Source of the DNA: Coriolopsis trogii
Taxonomy: Eukaryota > Basidiomycota > Agaricomycetes > Polyporales > Polyporaceae
Reading direction: 5' to 3'
NCBI GenBank assembly: GCA_020543525.1
Contig: JAHYIO010000004.1
Coordinates: forward strand, 1,302,001-1,366,000
DNA length: 64,000 nt
Part shown: piece after piece, positions 10,145 through 21,956 of the stretch
Layout of the letters: the number at the start of each line of letters is the position of its first letter
How positions within the stretch are numbered: the first letter of the stretch is position 1
Translations under genes and position numbers: made by a program
The notes under the pieces: model-generated
What the model was told of the DNA's origin: nothing
The model's database searches: none
What the model saw: only the letters and a program-made list of their open reading frames with translations

Positions 10145-10350
10145 GGCTAACACCTATACTCATACTCACAGCTCAGATAAGGAGTTTTTTTTAGGTCTCA
10201 AACTATACAAGTTTGAGGTGACATCCTAATATATGTACTAAATATTGACAAAAATCTCTTTATGAGCAGAGAGGGGATGAATGCTGTATCTAAACAGATA
10301 TGAGTATTGAAACCTACACAGGTCTTGCAGATCCATATTTTCCCTTATTA
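10145..10350 (+). repeat. Degenerate direct repeat, copy 2
   Basis: This is the partner of 9120-9365; see that entry for shared landmarks. The two copies flank the solo LTR. Confidence 0.35.
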
Positions 10351-11619
10351 GTATCTAGCTGTGACAGTCATACTGAGGGAGAAGCTATCTGTTTGCAAAA
10401 GCACCTAACAATGGTGGAGGTTAGGTTGTAGATAATCTTGTCAACATTTAAAAAGGTTGCAACCAAAGTCAGCCTAACAACCTCCTGTAGCTAAGGCTTG
10501 TAGATCAAATTGGGGCTATTCTACACATTAACATAGGTCTAGCTAAGATTGACAATGGTGTGCTAATTGTGTGGTCCATGCAGATGAGGCTAATGGGGCT
10601 TGTTCTCCTCATATTGGGGTCCATTTCCTCTCTATATGCTCTGTGCCTCTCTTGTACTCTGTTGTCCTTCTTATTTAGCGCTTTTATAGTATTGCCCATC
10701 TGGAGCTTGTTGCATGCATGAAAAGTCTAAGCTGGCAAAAGTCCATCTGAGCTCTGGAATCAGAAGGCATTTGAAGCTGTCTGGAGGTTATCTGAAGGCA
10801 TCTGAAATGTCTGACCCAGATGTCTCAGACATCTTAGACATTATGGGAATATCTGATGCTTGTCAAGCAGAGTCATAGTGAGAGCAGCAAAAGAGTCTGT
10901 AGATGCCTGGTCACATTTATAGTAATTACTAAGCAAGATATCATATTATAATCTACAAACTTGCAAATCTTTACAATGCACCTGGATCCATATACAAAAT
11001 GCACTTATGATACTTGAAAGTGGGCACTATCTGGGCTGTAGATATATAGACCTGTATAGTCCAGACATATAGGTTGAGCACTGGGTTAGATGAAGATCTA
11101 CCTATGAATAACCTGATTGATTGACCAGCTTTGTTTTAGAGGTAAGAAATGTGTAGATGCAAGCATTCTACTCAGCTGATGTTGGGCACTAAAGCATCTA
11201 CCTGTCTGAGCGGATTTGGCCATTGCCCGTCATGTCAGCAGGCCTGCTTTCTATGATCTTATGCTCTTTCAAGCCTGTTAAATATATATAGGTTTTGTTC
11301 CCCCCCCTCCAAAAAATGCAAGGTATCAGTATAGCAGGAATTGTAGAATTCACCCCAGAAGTCCAGAAGGATATATGGATTATGGGAGATTGTACTGCAT
11401 TTCAATGAAAACAGAGTCAGTTCCTATTGATACTGTACACACTATAGCACACATCTACTAGCATGGAAAAGACTTATGTGAGATAATGAGACTTAAGCAA
11501 CTTTGTGCCCACAATGAGAGCAGGCACTCCTGTATCTTACTGTTATTGTACCTGAAAAATATAACCTGGATAACGTATATTCGCAATCATATACTAGCTA
11601 ATACTGCACATAGTGATTT
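10351..11619. other. AT-rich intergenic region
   Basis: No gene was recognised. It contains a 15-bp perfect palindrome (GATGTCT-C-AGACATC, 10819-10833) within a stretch rich in ATCTGA-like words (10740-10870). A C/A homopolymer patch lies at 11300-11317. GC content and CpG rise toward the dihydrolipoamide dehydrogenase gene on its right. Confidence 0.5.
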
Positions 11620-13529
<1,910 letters not shown>

Positions 13530-13794
13530 GGCAGGAGAGGAAGATGACGGAGGAGAAGAAGAAGGTGAGCTGAGCGCGTCATGTCCATTCCGCTCGTACC
13601 AGTATCCAGACGCCCGTCGGGTCGCTTTTCCGAGTCCGGCCGCGAGCGTCTGTCGCGATCCCGTGACCTGAGCCTCTCTACGCGCCTGACCTCGCCTTGG
13701 CCTCTGTTCGCTGTGTTCTGCTCCGTGTTCGCCGTGTCCCGCTCGCTGTTCGTCGTGCTCATCGTCGTGTCTCTGTGAACACTTGTTGCTCACT
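13530..13794. promoter_or_regulatory. Shared divergent promoter region, LPD1 / nuclear protein
   Basis: The 265 bp between two divergent start codons must hold both promoters and 5' leaders. It is GC-rich with runs of CGCT/CCGTG, and no clear TATA box is seen. Confidence 0.5.
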
Positions 13795-15854
13795 ATGGCT
13801 TTACCGGGAGGGACTGTTGAAGCCAGTAGGCAACGTAGGCTCGAACGCCAGCAAGCCCGTCTCCGGGACCGCGGAGGGTACGCACCCTCCACTTCTCAAC
13901 TGCACCTCCTCCGCCTCACTCGCCTTCCTCCCCAAGCATATTCCAGCCCTCTGAACACAATAGCCTCCTTGATCTTCTACTGTCTCGCGGCGTCAATGGC
14001 GAGTCTCCTTCCAGGGCGAACTCCCCTCGTCGCTCTCGAAGCCGTTCTAGATCTCCCGTCCGCGTCTCACAAGCTTCTACACGATCCTCCAAGTCGTTAG
14101 GCTCTGCTCGCTCTCAGAGTAAGGCAGCTCGAGCGAGGAAATCTCAGCTAGTCCCGATCGGAGCGGCCACATCCCCTGCTGAAGACGACGGACCATCGGC
14201 AGGTATGTCCTCCGCTCACGTCCCATACCGTCATGAATTCATCATCCACAGGTCCCTCAGTAAAACCTCAAATCAAAGCAAGGAAACCACGCGCAAGCAA
14301 AGCATCTGAGCAGAAACCAACTATTGGTACGTGTCTACCTCTCCTTGTGGTTGCGGAGAGAAATATTCATCTGGATGCGCAGAAGAAGACTCCGTCGCAT
14401 CCAAACCTGGTCCATCGACGTCCGGTAAGCTGACATCGTCCATGACTCCATCTTGGGCACTGACGTCTGCTGCAGCACCTCCGAAGAGCAAGAAGCCAAA
14501 ACCCCGAACCAAAGCCAGCAAGTCCGATAACCAGCGTCCCCCCGAAGGTCTGTTCACGTGTTCGTCGTCTGCTTACATTTGGCACACATACTCAATACCT
14601 ATCACATAGATGCGTCACCTAGACCCAAGCGATCTACCAGGTCCAAGGGATCGCTCCCTCATCTAGACACCGCTCGAGCAGCGAACGACACCAGCGATGA
14701 CGAGCCTATCCTCAAACGCTCACGTAAGATAATCAAGCCAAAAGCCAGCACGACAACAGCTTCCAGAACAGCAGTGGTCTCCGATGACAAGGTGCCCACG
14801 GCTGCAGAAGACGCCGACGCGACTGCCCCGCGGAGGAAAACTAAGGCAAAGACTGGTTTAGCTGCGACTTCAAGACAGGCGGCAGCTCCGTCGAAGAAAT
14901 TGTTAACACCCATTGAGGAGGAAGACGAGAACGATGCAATTCTCATTCCACCACGACGGCGTTCGTATTTTGGACCCCTCAGTACTTACACGCTCACAAG
15001 GTCTCTTCAGACAGGCAACCCGATCCCATCCCTGACGAGAAATCGCCCTCGCGTGCGAAAGGCAAACGGAAAGCCGAGCATTTAGAGGATGTAGATACGG
15101 GTAGGTACCTCCACTCCAGCTCATTCGATGACGCAGATTCAACCCTCAAACCGCACCCCAGACGTCTTGTGCCATCCCAAACAGAAAGCTAAACGCACGA
15201 AGATGGAACAAGAGGCCGTAGCGCGCGCAGTCGAGCCTATCAAGAAGTCTATAGAGGAATCGGATGACGACGTGCCTTTGACAGAACTACGCAAGAAGAC
15301 GACTCGCAAGAAGCCACAAGCGGAGAAACGCATGGAGCCACCCAAAGGGCTTGTGGCTCCGACCTCTATTCCTGATGTACTCGACTCGCCACGCTTAGAC
15401 AGCCCGCCCCCTGCCCCACCGGAAAAGAAGCGGAGCCGCAAACGACTCCTGCAGGACCCAGTTGTCGCCAACGGGGGTGCGAAAGATAAGATCCAGACTT
15501 CCGGTGACAGCAGTCTGCAGCAGAAGAAACAACGTCCTCCAAAACAGGAGGCACCGGCTCTAGAAGATGATGGAGAGGACAATGAACCGGAGGAGCTTCC
15601 AGCTCCGAAGCGCAAGAAAGCTGCGTGAGTGGTCCAACATGCACCCAATGCTGTTACTGACCGAGTTGTGTGTCAAGTCCGGTTCCTGTGCCCAACGGTG
15701 TGAGGCTCAAGCCCAAACCTCGGGTAAGTCTTTGTATGGTACTGCGGAATGCATCCTATTGACCGTTGGTGGGTTCTAGCCGCGCTTGTCAATGTTCCAA
15801 CCACCTCCATCTGATGAGGACAGTGATAGGGATCCCATAGACTTTCTCTCATAA
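13795..15854 (+). CDS. Lys/Ser/Arg-rich nuclear-type protein of unknown function
   Basis: I do not recognise the family. Reading through about nine short introns (GT...AG) gives a coherent protein starting MALPGGTVEASRQRR. It then has an Arg/Ser stretch (SRSRSRSP, exon from about 13950) and repeated basic patches such as KARKPRASK, PKSKKPKPRTK and RKTKAKT that look like AT-hook or nuclear-localisation motifs. Acidic segments with SDDE/SDDD follow. The tail from three small 3' exons reads PPPSDEDSDRDPIDFLS. It is mostly disordered, with possible CK2 sites. The final exons are chosen because splicing at 15628 and again near 15725 keeps an open frame to TAA at 15852-15854; without them the protein would end KKAA at about 15628. 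A chromatin or kinetochore role is possible but only inferred. Confidence 0.7.
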
Positions 15855-16051
15855 TGGACGCACCGCACTGCGCGCACACACACTGACTTTCGCAAACATC
15901 ACACACACTGACCTGTAGCATACCATACCAAGCCTGCGCTGTTCTGACCCGTATTGTTCGCTTCTCTGGTCGTTGTGCAAGCGTGCTAGAACGATGTGTG
16001 AAAATGCTAAGAAAAGCGTACATTGCGTACGATTCGCATTTGCACGGTAGT

Positions 16052-16632
16052 CTATACAGCCTTTGGGTCAATGATACCCGTCGCTGCGGGCAATATCGCA
16101 TCCTCGTCCCTGCCTGTAGAGTAGTGACAGGCGCGTAAGCATCCCTACGAGCCGCATGGCAAGCGCACGCACCCTCGTAGAACTTCTGGAGGAAGGTGCG
16201 TGGGGGCCGGCCCTTGGGCTGGAGGAGGATGCCCATGACGTGGTCGAGCTGCTTCCAGCAGTTCATCGTCTCCTGGTACTCCTGGCGGCCCTTCTGGAGC
16301 AAGACGTCGATGACGCGGGTGTCGGAAACGTAGCGGTTGGCCTCGAAATGTTGGCGGATGCAGTGTCGGACGTAGGAGGGTGAAACGTTCAACGCGTAGA
16401 GGGAGACAATCTCTGGTGCCTATCGTGCGCACATGATTGTGTAGAAAAAACAGTAGCACCACGTTCGGGGAGCGGAAGCAGACGTTAGCTACTGTCGAAC
16501 AGAGATAGAGATTGAAGAGGAACGCACACCACGATACCAATCACGGTAGAGTTGAATGACGCGCGAGCGGGCCTCCTGAGGACTGGAGGAGATGTGCGCC
16601 GTACGGGCGAGGCGTGCAGGGATGGTGGTCAT
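16052..16632 (-). CDS. NADH:ubiquinone oxidoreductase subunit NDUFA6/B14 (LYR protein)
   Basis: This is an accessory subunit of mitochondrial complex I, a LYR-motif protein that binds the matrix acyl-carrier protein. The N-terminal exon reads M-T-T-I-P-A-R ... followed by R-V-I-Q-L-Y-R-D-W-Y-R-G, the LYR-type motif. The central part has the family pattern V-I-D-V-L-L-x-K-G-x-x-E-x-x-E-T-x-x-x-W-K-Q-x-x-H-V-M and ends F-L-Q-K-F-Y-E-G. A last exon after an intron at about 16110-16160 adds GRDEDAILPAATGIIDPKAV. Length (about 130 aa) fits the family. It lies head-to-head with the PP28 gene, start codons 251 bp apart. Identification is by motif memory and is strong. Confidence 0.88.
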
Positions 16633-16883
16633 CGTTTAGTGACCGAGCAAGGCCGGACAGAGGCGGGCGGTGAGGTCGTGGTGAGGAGGACGGGGGCGAC
16701 GACGTCGGGGGCACGAACGCCTGTGCACGTGACTTTGATAGACTTGCCTGTTTGAGCGAGTGCTATTCCTCGGCCGCTGCGGGTCCCAAAGGCCACCACC
16801 GCTTCTCGTCAAACTCCCACTTATCTCTCCCTCATCGTCTTCGTGCCCGCGTCTCAGCAACTTCAAGAACAAGAACGACAGCG
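16633..16883. promoter_or_regulatory. Shared divergent promoter region, NDUFA6 / PP28
   Basis: The 251 bp between divergent start codons is GC-rich with no obvious TATA box. It necessarily contains both promoters. Confidence 0.5.
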
Positions 16884-17874
16884 ATGGCCCGTGGTACCTT
16901 CAAGCAGAGGCGTGGCGGAGGCAGGAGGTCCGTCCTCTCCGTCCCTCGGCATCTGATCTATTCTAGATCTAACGCATCCATGTCCGCGATGGCTACAGCT
17001 TCAGGTGTGTTCGATATGAGCCCGCCCGACGCTACCATACACGCTCTAAACCACTCTGTTCCGCAGCAAGAACTTGGTCCTTGACGAGAACGGCACCGCT
17101 GTGAGCCACGACAAATGGTGCGTCCCGCCACCCTCGCCCGTCCTAGTAACACCGTCGTTCTGATTGGCTGACCCGCTTCCGACCCGCCCGTCCGCAGGGC
17201 AGCACGAGGCAAAGGCGACGATGACGATGAGGACGATGAAGACGACGACGAAGAAGAGGAGGAGGAGGAAGAGAGCGAAGAGGAGGCAACGACCTCCAAC
17301 GCCCCCAAGGCCGAGCTCAGCCGGGAGGAGCGCCGTGAGCTTGCGAAGCAGAAGAAGGCTGCCGCTGCCGCCAAGGCCGCCGCAGGCAAAGGCGACGGCG
17401 AGGCGGAAGACGACGATCCGCTCCTCGTGAACCCGAACCACGCCGCGGGCAAGCGTCTGAACATCGCGGACCTCAGCGCCCCTCGTGAGCTCTCCCGTCG
17501 GGAAAGGTGCGTCCATGGGTGGTTTAGGAGGTATCGGTCTACAATGATGCTACTAGGGAGGAGAAGGAGAAGAAGGAGGCGCAGGAGCGCTACTGGAAGG
17601 TGCGCTGAATTCTCCTCGTCCATGTTGCTTGCGCTCACCTGTGCTTTCTCAGCTGCATGCACAGGGCAAGACTGATCAGGCAAAGACGGACCTCGCACGT
17701 CTCGCCAAGATCCGTGCAGAGCGCGAAGCCGCGCAGGCCAAGAGGAAGGCAGAAGCAGAAGGTACGCCTCCTCTGTTCACAGTGTGCGCCAGACCTCACT
17801 CGCCATTCTCAGCCAAGGCAGCGGAGGTCGAGAAGAAGCGTCAGGAGCAGGCGAACCGCGGCAAGCGTTCGTGA
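16884..17874 (+). CDS. PP28/PDAP1-type casein kinase substrate phosphoprotein
   Basis: The protein belongs to the 28-kDa heat- and acid-stable phosphoprotein family, linked to RNA and translation but with poorly defined biochemistry. The order is a basic N-terminus (MARGTFKQRRGGGR), a conserved N-L-V-L-D-E-N-G-T segment, a long Asp/Glu run (about 17215-17290), an Ala/Lys-rich helix, and then the PP28 core. The core has N-P-N-H, L-S-R-R-E-R-E-E-K-E-K-K-E-A-x-E-R-Y, and K-L-H-A-Q-G-K-T-x-Q-A-K-x-D-L-A-R-L. The C-terminus is a charged coiled coil ending NRGKRS. Splicing uses introns 16928-16998 and 17005-17066, leaving a 6-nt exon (CTTCAG, 16999-17004) between them. Skipping it would still be in frame. 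A last small intron precedes the final exon. Confidence 0.88.
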
Positions 17875-17968
17875 TTGCAGTCAGGGGTGTATTAGAACAT
17901 TGTACAACTAGGTCGCGGTCGCACGCATGTATCGCTAATGCAATGCTTGTACCCATTCATCTTCTTCA

Positions 17969-20296
17969 TCACCACGGCCACTCGCCGTCCGTCTCCTGCT
18001 GCGGCTTAACCGTCCTGGAGGCAGGCATCTCCCTGTACGCCTTGACCTTTTGGAGCGCCCTGTGCGTCTCCGCTCTGCCCGGCGCATTCTCCCTGCCGAC
18101 CCACTTGCGGATCCACTTGACGAGCTTCATGTACGCGCTCTCCTGGGCCATCCAGCGGCCGGATGAGATGCCCTTTGCACTCCTGACCCTCCACGCCCTC
18201 ATGCTCTCGATCCAGGGGCCCTCGAAGGTGACGTCGCCCCAGTAGACGAGCGCGGTGGCGAGCGTGCTCTTGGTCGGGGGTACCTTGAGGTACCGCATCC
18301 AGGTCAACACGAGCGGGATCTGGCCTGCGCGGTCCTCCTCCGCGAGGAGGTCGATCAACGCGCGAAAGACGCCGTCCTCGGGGACGATCCCAAAGTACGT
18401 CCGTCCGTCCTCGTCGTGCGGATATAAGACGTCCGGCTCCCCGCTTCCGCCGCGGCGGCGTCCGTGGCCGGAGAAGCTGTGGAGGAGGTCCGACATCGGG
18501 GCGGCTGCGATCCCATCCGCGCGCGACCTCAGCGCGCGAAAGGGCGGGTCAAAGTGCTTCAGCACGGGCCAGTTGCCGACGAAGACCTGCCAGGCTACTC
18601 TGAGCGCGACGACGCCCGCGCGCTCGCCCCGCCAGAAGCCGGTGAGGGTCGTCTGGGCACGGGGATCGAGGAGGTCGGCGAGGCCGTCGATGGCGTCCTG
18701 CTTCTCCATCCTCTGTGGGGCACGCTCTTCGGTGAGATGCCTGGGGAGGAGGCGGCCGAAGCCAAAGTCGGCGATGGCGACCTGGAGCGTGTTCTCGTAC
18801 TTGCGCGCGAAGCGGGCGGCCTTGAGGAGGATGGCGAGGGACTTGGAGTCGGGCTCGACGCCGAAGAGGCGGGGCATGGCGTCCCAGACGTAGAAGACGG
18901 CATCCGTGCGGCCGATGTGGAGAAGGGAAGTCATGAACGAGTTGACGGCGTACGTGTCGATGCGACTACGTTCACGTCGAGCGGTATGTCCCGTCGGGTT
19001 TTCCGAGATGGGATCCGACTGGGAAGCGACGTGGAGCAGCAAGCGGAACGCGACGTCGGGACGACGGATGGCGGTGAGGACTTGGACGGCGAGAGTGAGT
19101 TTGGGAGTGTCAAAGAGGGCTCTTTCATGCCAGACGTCGGCTAGCAGCTTGGCTGCGGGCTGAACGCGACCAGAGTTAGAGAAGGCGTTGATGAGGTGGA
19201 AATAAGCGGAGAGGAGAGTGGAAGTACTTTTGAGTTGGCTTATAGCGGCTTTGAATGCCTGATGAAGAGCGTCAAAAGATGTGGTGGTAGGATCATATGA
19301 ATGCAAAGCACGGAGCGAGGCTTTGGTGGACATTCGTGTACCGATAGCCGCGCGGGCGGTGGAGTTGAGAAGGTATCTAATGTAATACTTTGACCGGCTG
19401 GAGGAGTTGAGGGCACGGAGATAGTCGTGGAGCAGGACGGTGCGTCGATTGGAATGGGCAAGATGGCGGGGAGGGGAATGATGCGAGAGGCGGGAATGGG
19501 GCTTGGGGTATGCATTGAGGAGAGTGTGAGCGAGAGCGGGGATGTGAGAGCCGGCGCGAGCAAGGACGGGACGGCGGAGAAGACGAATGGTGGGGAGAGG
19601 GGCGGCGTGGTTGCGGAGGAGGAGGTGGAAAGTGGAGAACCCGAGGTCGAGCTTGTGGCGAGCTGCGAGGGGAAGGAGGAGGGAGATGATGTGTTGTATT
19701 TCGTGGGCGGGGGGTGTGTGGGCGAGGAGACGGAGGAGGAGATGGGTGTGGAAGGGGCGGAGGATGGACTCTGAGCGGAGGAAGCGGAGGACGAGGGAGC
19801 GGAGGGGGGCGTACATGCGGTAGTGGATGAGCCAATATGCAGAGAGGAGGAGGACGAGCGGGTAGAGGTCTGGACAGGAGGGAGGGGGGACGGAGTGTGC
19901 GAGGGTATAGGTCACGTACGCATGGACGGCGGTGGACGGGGGCTTGAGGAGGAGCGAGAGGAGGACCCAGGGCGGGACGATGGGCGGCCATGGCGGCTTG
20001 AGGGGGCGGGGAGGGGCGTGTGCAGCGAGGAGGGCGTCGAGACGGGCGAGGGCGGCGTGGAGAGCAGGCTCAGAGACTATCGGGGCCCAGGTCGCGTACT
20101 CGTCTGCTCCCGCCGCGTCGGCTGGGGGCGGGGGCGGGGAGAGGAGGGCGAGGGACGGGTGCGGGCACTGCTGGCGGTACGCGGCGAGGATCGACGGCGG
20201 CGAGAGAGCGGGCGGGGGACGCGGGGCACGTGCACGGGCGTAGGGGCGGACGAGGCGGGGCAGGCATCGCGGACGAGGAGAGCGTCGGGCCCACAT
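17969..20296 (-). CDS. Pentatricopeptide-repeat protein, probably mitochondrial
   Basis: This is a single exon of 775 codons. The first 60 residues are Arg/Ala/Pro-rich without acidic residues, a plausible mitochondrial presequence. The middle shows helix-pair repeats of about 35 residues. Examples are L-L-S-A-Y-F-H-L-I-N-A-F-S-N-S-G-R ... L-L-A-D-V and T-Y-A-V-N-S-F-M-T-S-L-L-H-I-G-R-T-D-A-V-F-Y-V-W, followed by E-P-D-S-K-S-L-A-I-L-L-K-A, the PPR pattern. Such proteins bind organellar RNA and help its processing or translation. The target here is unknown. Strong GC bias produces long open frames on the opposite strand, which I treat as shadows. The start is the ATG at 20294-20296, 274 bp from the divergent SR gene. 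Confidence 0.72.
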   Translation of the reverse strand: MWARRSPRPRCLPRLVRPYARARAPRPPPALSPPSILAAYRQQCPHPSLALLSPPPPPADAAGADEYATWAPIVSEPALHAALARLDALLAAHAPPRPLKPPWPPIVPPWVLLSLLLKPPSTAVHAYVTYTLAHSVPPPSCPDLYPLVLLLSAYWLIHYRMYAPLRSLVLRFLRSESILRPFHTHLLLRLLAHTPPAHEIQHIISLLLPLAARHKLDLGFSTFHLLLRNHAAPLPTIRLLRRPVLARAGSHIPALAHTLLNAYPKPHSRLSHHSPPRHLAHSNRRTVLLHDYLRALNSSSRSKYYIRYLLNSTARAAIGTRMSTKASLRALHSYDPTTTSFDALHQAFKAAISQLKSTSTLLSAYFHLINAFSNSGRVQPAAKLLADVWHERALFDTPKLTLAVQVLTAIRRPDVAFRLLLHVASQSDPISENPTGHTARRERSRIDTYAVNSFMTSLLHIGRTDAVFYVWDAMPRLFGVEPDSKSLAILLKAARFARKYENTLQVAIADFGFGRLLPRHLTEERAPQRMEKQDAIDGLADLLDPRAQTTLTGFWRGERAGVVALRVAWQVFVGNWPVLKHFDPPFRALRSRADGIAAAPMSDLLHSFSGHGRRRGGSGEPDVLYPHDEDGRTYFGIVPEDGVFRALIDLLAEEDRAGQIPLVLTWMRYLKVPPTKSTLATALVYWGDVTFEGPWIESMRAWRVRSAKGISSGRWMAQESAYMKLVKWIRKWVGRENAPGRAETHRALQKVKAYREMPASRTVKPQQETDGEWPW

Positions 20297-20570
20297 CCAT
20301 CCAGTCTGTCCCCGACACCGACACTGAGCACATCAGAGGCGTTGTACACCCAGCAGTCAACGACACCCAGCACGGCACTCGGCCCGGCGGGGATCAAACA
20401 TCAGTCGGCGACCAATCGGCGTCCGAAATGCCATCAGACGACACCCACAAAGGGCGGCCCCCCGACTGCCACTCGCCAGTGCCCGCCTCCCTCCTTCCGT
20501 CTTCACCACCACCACCACCGACGCCCACGCGCCTGGTTCGTGCTCCAGCCATTCTCACTGACTGCCCAGC
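20297..20570. promoter_or_regulatory. Shared divergent promoter region, PPR / SR protein
   Basis: The 274 bp between divergent start codons includes a CACCACCACCACCACC tract near 20507-20520. No TATA box is evident. Confidence 0.5.
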
Positions 20571-21636
20571 ATGCCTCGCATCCTCTTCGTCAGTGGCTTC
20601 CATCCCTCCACCCGCGCCCGCGACCTCGCCTACGAGTTCGAACGGTCAGCTCCCCTTTCTCTCTCCCGCCTTCACCCCCGGTACTCACCTCCCCACCCTT
20701 ACCAGCTATGGCCCGCTCATCCGCTGCGACGTTCCCGCTCCTCGCAATCCTCACGCCAACTCCAACCCGTAAGTCTCTCTTCCTCTCACCCAACACGCTT
20801 TCTTGCAGTCTCTACCGCGACCCCAACGCCCGCCCGAGCGCAACATCTCGCTGCGAACCACGTTCTGCGAATTTACATCCGCTCGTTGTCGTCGTATCGT
20901 CGTCGTCGTCAGTCGTGTCAATGTCGTCCGTGCCCTCGTTCCGAGCCGCCTCGCGCCGGTCTTCCCGTGCCAATCCGACACATACCCTCTCGCTCCATTC
21001 GCTCGCTGCCTCCCACCCAATACTCGAGCTCAACCATCCCTCCCCGCCCTCGCAGTTACGCCTTTGTCGAGTTCCGCTCTCAACGCGACGCAGAGGATGC
21101 CTACTATGACATGTACGTCATCCTCCCCTCTTCCTACCCGCCTCTCTCATCACATCATCTCGACACAGGCACGGCCGCTACTTTGAGGGCTCTCGCTTAA
21201 GCATCCAAGTAGGCATCATTCCCCCCTACGCCCACATTCTCTCTCTAACCCAGACCCCATCTTCCTCGTACAGTGGGCCAAGAACCCTCCTTCCTCTGTC
21301 TGGCGCTTTGACCGCCGCTCTCCCCCGCCCCGCCGTGACCGCGAGCGCTCCCGCAGCCCTCGCCGTCGCGGTAGCGACAGGGATAGGGGCTATGACCGTG
21401 ATCGTGAGAGGGACCGTGACCGCGAGCGTGAGCGGCCTCGCGAGAGGGAGCGTGATGACCGCGACAAGGATCGTGAGGAAAGAAGGCGGAGCAGGAGCGG
21501 TGAGCGTAAGCAGCGTTCTCCTTCTCCCGAGCACATGTCCAAGGACGACCGCGCCAGAACCCCTCCGCCTGCTGAGGATGGCAAAAAGCAGGATGACTCG
21601 CGCGATCGTGCCCTCACTCCTCCTCGCGACTTCTGA
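20571..21636 (+). CDS. SR-family splicing factor (RRM plus RS domain)
   Basis: This is a nuclear pre-mRNA splicing regulator. An N-terminal RRM starts at residue 4 with RNP2 (I-L-F-V-S-G-F) and has RNP1-like Y-A-F-V-E-F, ending with S-I-Q-W-A. It is followed by SPPPRRDRERSRSPRRR and a long RD/RE/RS-rich tail (from about 21310), then SPSPEH and TPPR near the C-terminus ...LTPPRDF. The RRM is split by a first intron near 20645-20705, a second of 287 nt (20769-21055), and two short ones (about 21112-21168 and 21206-21275). The long intron has an internal acceptor near 20809 opening a different frame. That could give an unproductive isoform, a common mode of SR autoregulation (inference). Confidence 0.85.
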
Positions 21637-21956
21637 TCTCTTTCAATCATGTTTCATACACACTCGATTTGTTCAATGTCGAACTTTTGATGCCCTTCCT
21701 ACTCTTTCCTGTCTGCTACCAAAATTACAAGAATGGTCGAGTCCGTCTCGTAGTGTCGCTAGCTTTACTGTCATGTAATAAGCATAGGACGAGTATGAGA
21801 ATCTGATGTTTGTCGCCTCTCTCGGATGCATGTCGTCACCGCCCGGCTGCAGGCGTCTTGCAGCGGTCGTGCACTGCGGTAGTCGCTTCTTGCCACTGTC
21901 CATCCCTCTCCTGCCTCCTCCACCTCTTTCGCTCCGCTTGTATCAACACTGGGACA

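Noticed and set aside
18255..19144. Plus-strand open frames of 212 and 226 codons
   Set aside because: They are mirror frames of the PPR coding strand with no family features.
19823..21109. Long 428-codon open frame on the plus strand
   Set aside because: It is antisense to the PPR gene, then crosses the divergent promoter and the first exons of the SR gene. Its Arg/Gly/Pro composition is a shadow of GC-rich codons.
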